Source of the DNA: Timema cristinae
Taxonomy: Eukaryota > Arthropoda > Insecta > Phasmatodea > Timematidae
Length of the DNA: 64,000 bases
Reading direction: 5' to 3'
Assembly (NCBI GenBank): GCA_039000515.1
Contig: JBCFYV010011135.1
Span: 9,364,642 to 9,428,641, forward strand
Of the stretch, positions 62,887-64,000 are shown piece after piece. The translations under genes and the position numbers were made by a program. Below the pieces are notes generated by a model that saw only the letters and a program-made list of their open reading frames with translations, searched no databases and was not told the origin of the DNA. The first letter of the stretch is position 1, and the number at the start of each line of letters is the position of its first letter.

Positions 62887-62917
62887 CTGAAAACCACCAA
62901 CCAGCACCCGCATCAGT

Positions 62918-63110
62918 GGTTGCACACAGTCCATGGCATCACTATAACAATGGACTAGATCGTTGGTAACAGGGAGGTTGGGATTCGATTCCTGGTGAGG
63001 TGTAATAAGTGTTTTTTTCCTTAATGTTTTCCCACTCTACCTCAACCCAAAAATGGGTAAATTTTCTCATAATTCTTCCGCAACCCTTCCCCACTACTGT
63101 AAATGCGCGG
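62918..63110 (+). mobile_element. SINE family 1 copy
   Basis: CCATGGCATCACTATAACAATGG, B-box GGTTGGGATTCGATTCCTGG, then TTTTCCCACTCTACCTCAAC. It begins about 30 bp upstream of the exon 1 acceptor. Confidence 0.65.
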
Positions 63111-63185
63111 ATATAAATATTATGACACAAATGCACAAAATAAACAGCATTCGATAATAGAATCAAAACAATTTAATGGAATGTA

Positions 63186-63330
63186 GACCAGCCGCTTGGT
63201 CTGGTGGTGAGCGCCCCTAGCTACTAATCTAAAGGTACCAAACTCGATTCCCAGCAGTAGCATAGGTATTTTTCTCAAAAGGTAAGTTGTTCTATTGGAC
63301 ACTATAATCTAGTTAATTAGGCTTAAGTTA
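63186..63330 (+). mobile_element. tRNA-like SINE, another type
   Basis: CAGCCGCTTGGTCTGGTGGTGAG (A-box) and AAACTCGATTCCCAGCAGTAG (B-box), followed by a non-tRNA body. Not a tRNA gene: no acceptor stem closes. Confidence 0.55.
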
Positions 63331-63591
63331 TGTTTAAGATCCCCACTGGCTCCACACCTTCATAATCACTATCATCACATCATCTGCTGCATTGTGGGTG
63401 TGACATGTAGACAACATCCAAGGTACACCACTGCATTCCTCACAGTCAAATATGCCATATCACACCACCCACCAAAAAAAGGGGGGGGATTTAGAAGATT
63501 TTAAAGAAAATGCGAATTTCATTAAAATGCAGAGTTATGTAGAGTCATTGTAAAAACTGCCCCACCAATAATTGTGCATCACTTAACTCAG

Positions 63592-64000
63592 GCATGTCAA
63601 ATTAATTTGACTGGAAAATATTGAGGGGCCCGCGTTAAAAAAAAAAAATATATATATATATACTGTAACCATCTTGAGTAAAAAGAAAATAAAGATCATA
63701 TTTTGTTTTTAAGACAAAACCTTTATTTTTTTCCATAAATATGAAACTTTTATTTGCAGCAATGGTGTGAATATTGGACTCTTTTTCATAATTGATAACA
63801 AATTCATGCTGTAACCTACCTCTTCATCATCCCACACAAATAACAAACACAGGTAGATACCAAAGACTTATACATTTTATTCAAAACAATCAAGATACTC
63901 CTTAATGAGTAAGTGGAACATACAAGCGTTAGGCGCTGAACAAGTAAACAAGCCAAATGGGCTGGCAGGCGCATAGGTAACCACCAAGGCCAGAAGGGCG
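63592..64000 (+). mobile_element. hAT element, left end only
   Basis: Begins CAGGCATGTCAAATTAATTTG, then GAGGGGCCCGCGTTAAAAA, the usual style of a hAT end (CAGGGGTGTCAAACTC...GGGCCGC). The right end lies outside the window. A (TA)n run is at 63648-63662. Confidence 0.5.

Noticed and set aside
61353..61941. Several overlapping ORFs of 97-136 codons
   Set aside because: They are translations of the 44/47-bp minisatellite in different frames, not a protein family.

Overview
The window looks like a piece of an arthropod nuclear genome, most likely an insect. The grounds are AT-rich sequence, long introns with canonical GT..AG sites, a Mos1-like mariner, hAT/Harbinger/pogo/Ty3-gypsy elements and many tRNA-derived SINEs. 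A hemipteran is a guess, not shown. There is no operon structure or ribosome-binding site; the annotation is exons plus a dense layer of transposons. A run of 100 Ns (8657-8756) marks a scaffold gap of unknown true size.

The only clear host gene is on the minus strand: the 3' half of a full-size ABC transporter of subfamily A (lipid-transporter family). Thirteen exons between 62886 and 13678 were placed by reading splice sites and codon phase; every junction agrees, giving 921 residues. In order they encode the end of the first nucleotide-binding domain (NBD1) with its regulatory segment, a second transmembrane domain with a large non-cytosolic loop, and a complete NBD2 (Walker A, Q-loop, signature, Walker B, H-loop), ending at a stop at 13678. 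The 5' half lies beyond 64000. An extra ABCA exon at 4027-4165, across the gap, encodes the NBD1 H-loop. It ends in exactly the phase and Gly codon expected just upstream of the first visible exon, so it is either part of a second ABCA copy or a misplaced contig.

Most other sequence is mobile DNA inside the introns. The 12.4-kb intron between exons 11 and 12 holds an 8.1-kb Ty3/gypsy element (22349-30471) with nearly identical LTRs and a textbook -1 frameshift signal. That element sits inside a non-autonomous hAT element (20180-30634), which also carries a Harbinger-like MITE; an uninterrupted hAT copy at 2299-3946 supplies the empty sites. The same intron begins with a 37-bp tandem array in which every unit repeats the exon 11 splice donor. 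Intron 9 holds a degraded gene for an IS630/DDE_3-type endonuclease (34250-36666) whose middle is replaced by a truncated mariner. Other introns carry hAT, pogo, LINE 3' ends, a CXC-domain pseudogene fragment, at least 15 SINE copies and several micro- and minisatellites.

The left 13 kb has the extra exon, a PBS-like repeat at the extreme left, a degenerate tandem repeat beside the gap, and a proline-rich reading frame cut by the gap. Work was by eye from the sequence; family names rest on recognised motifs, not on database searches.
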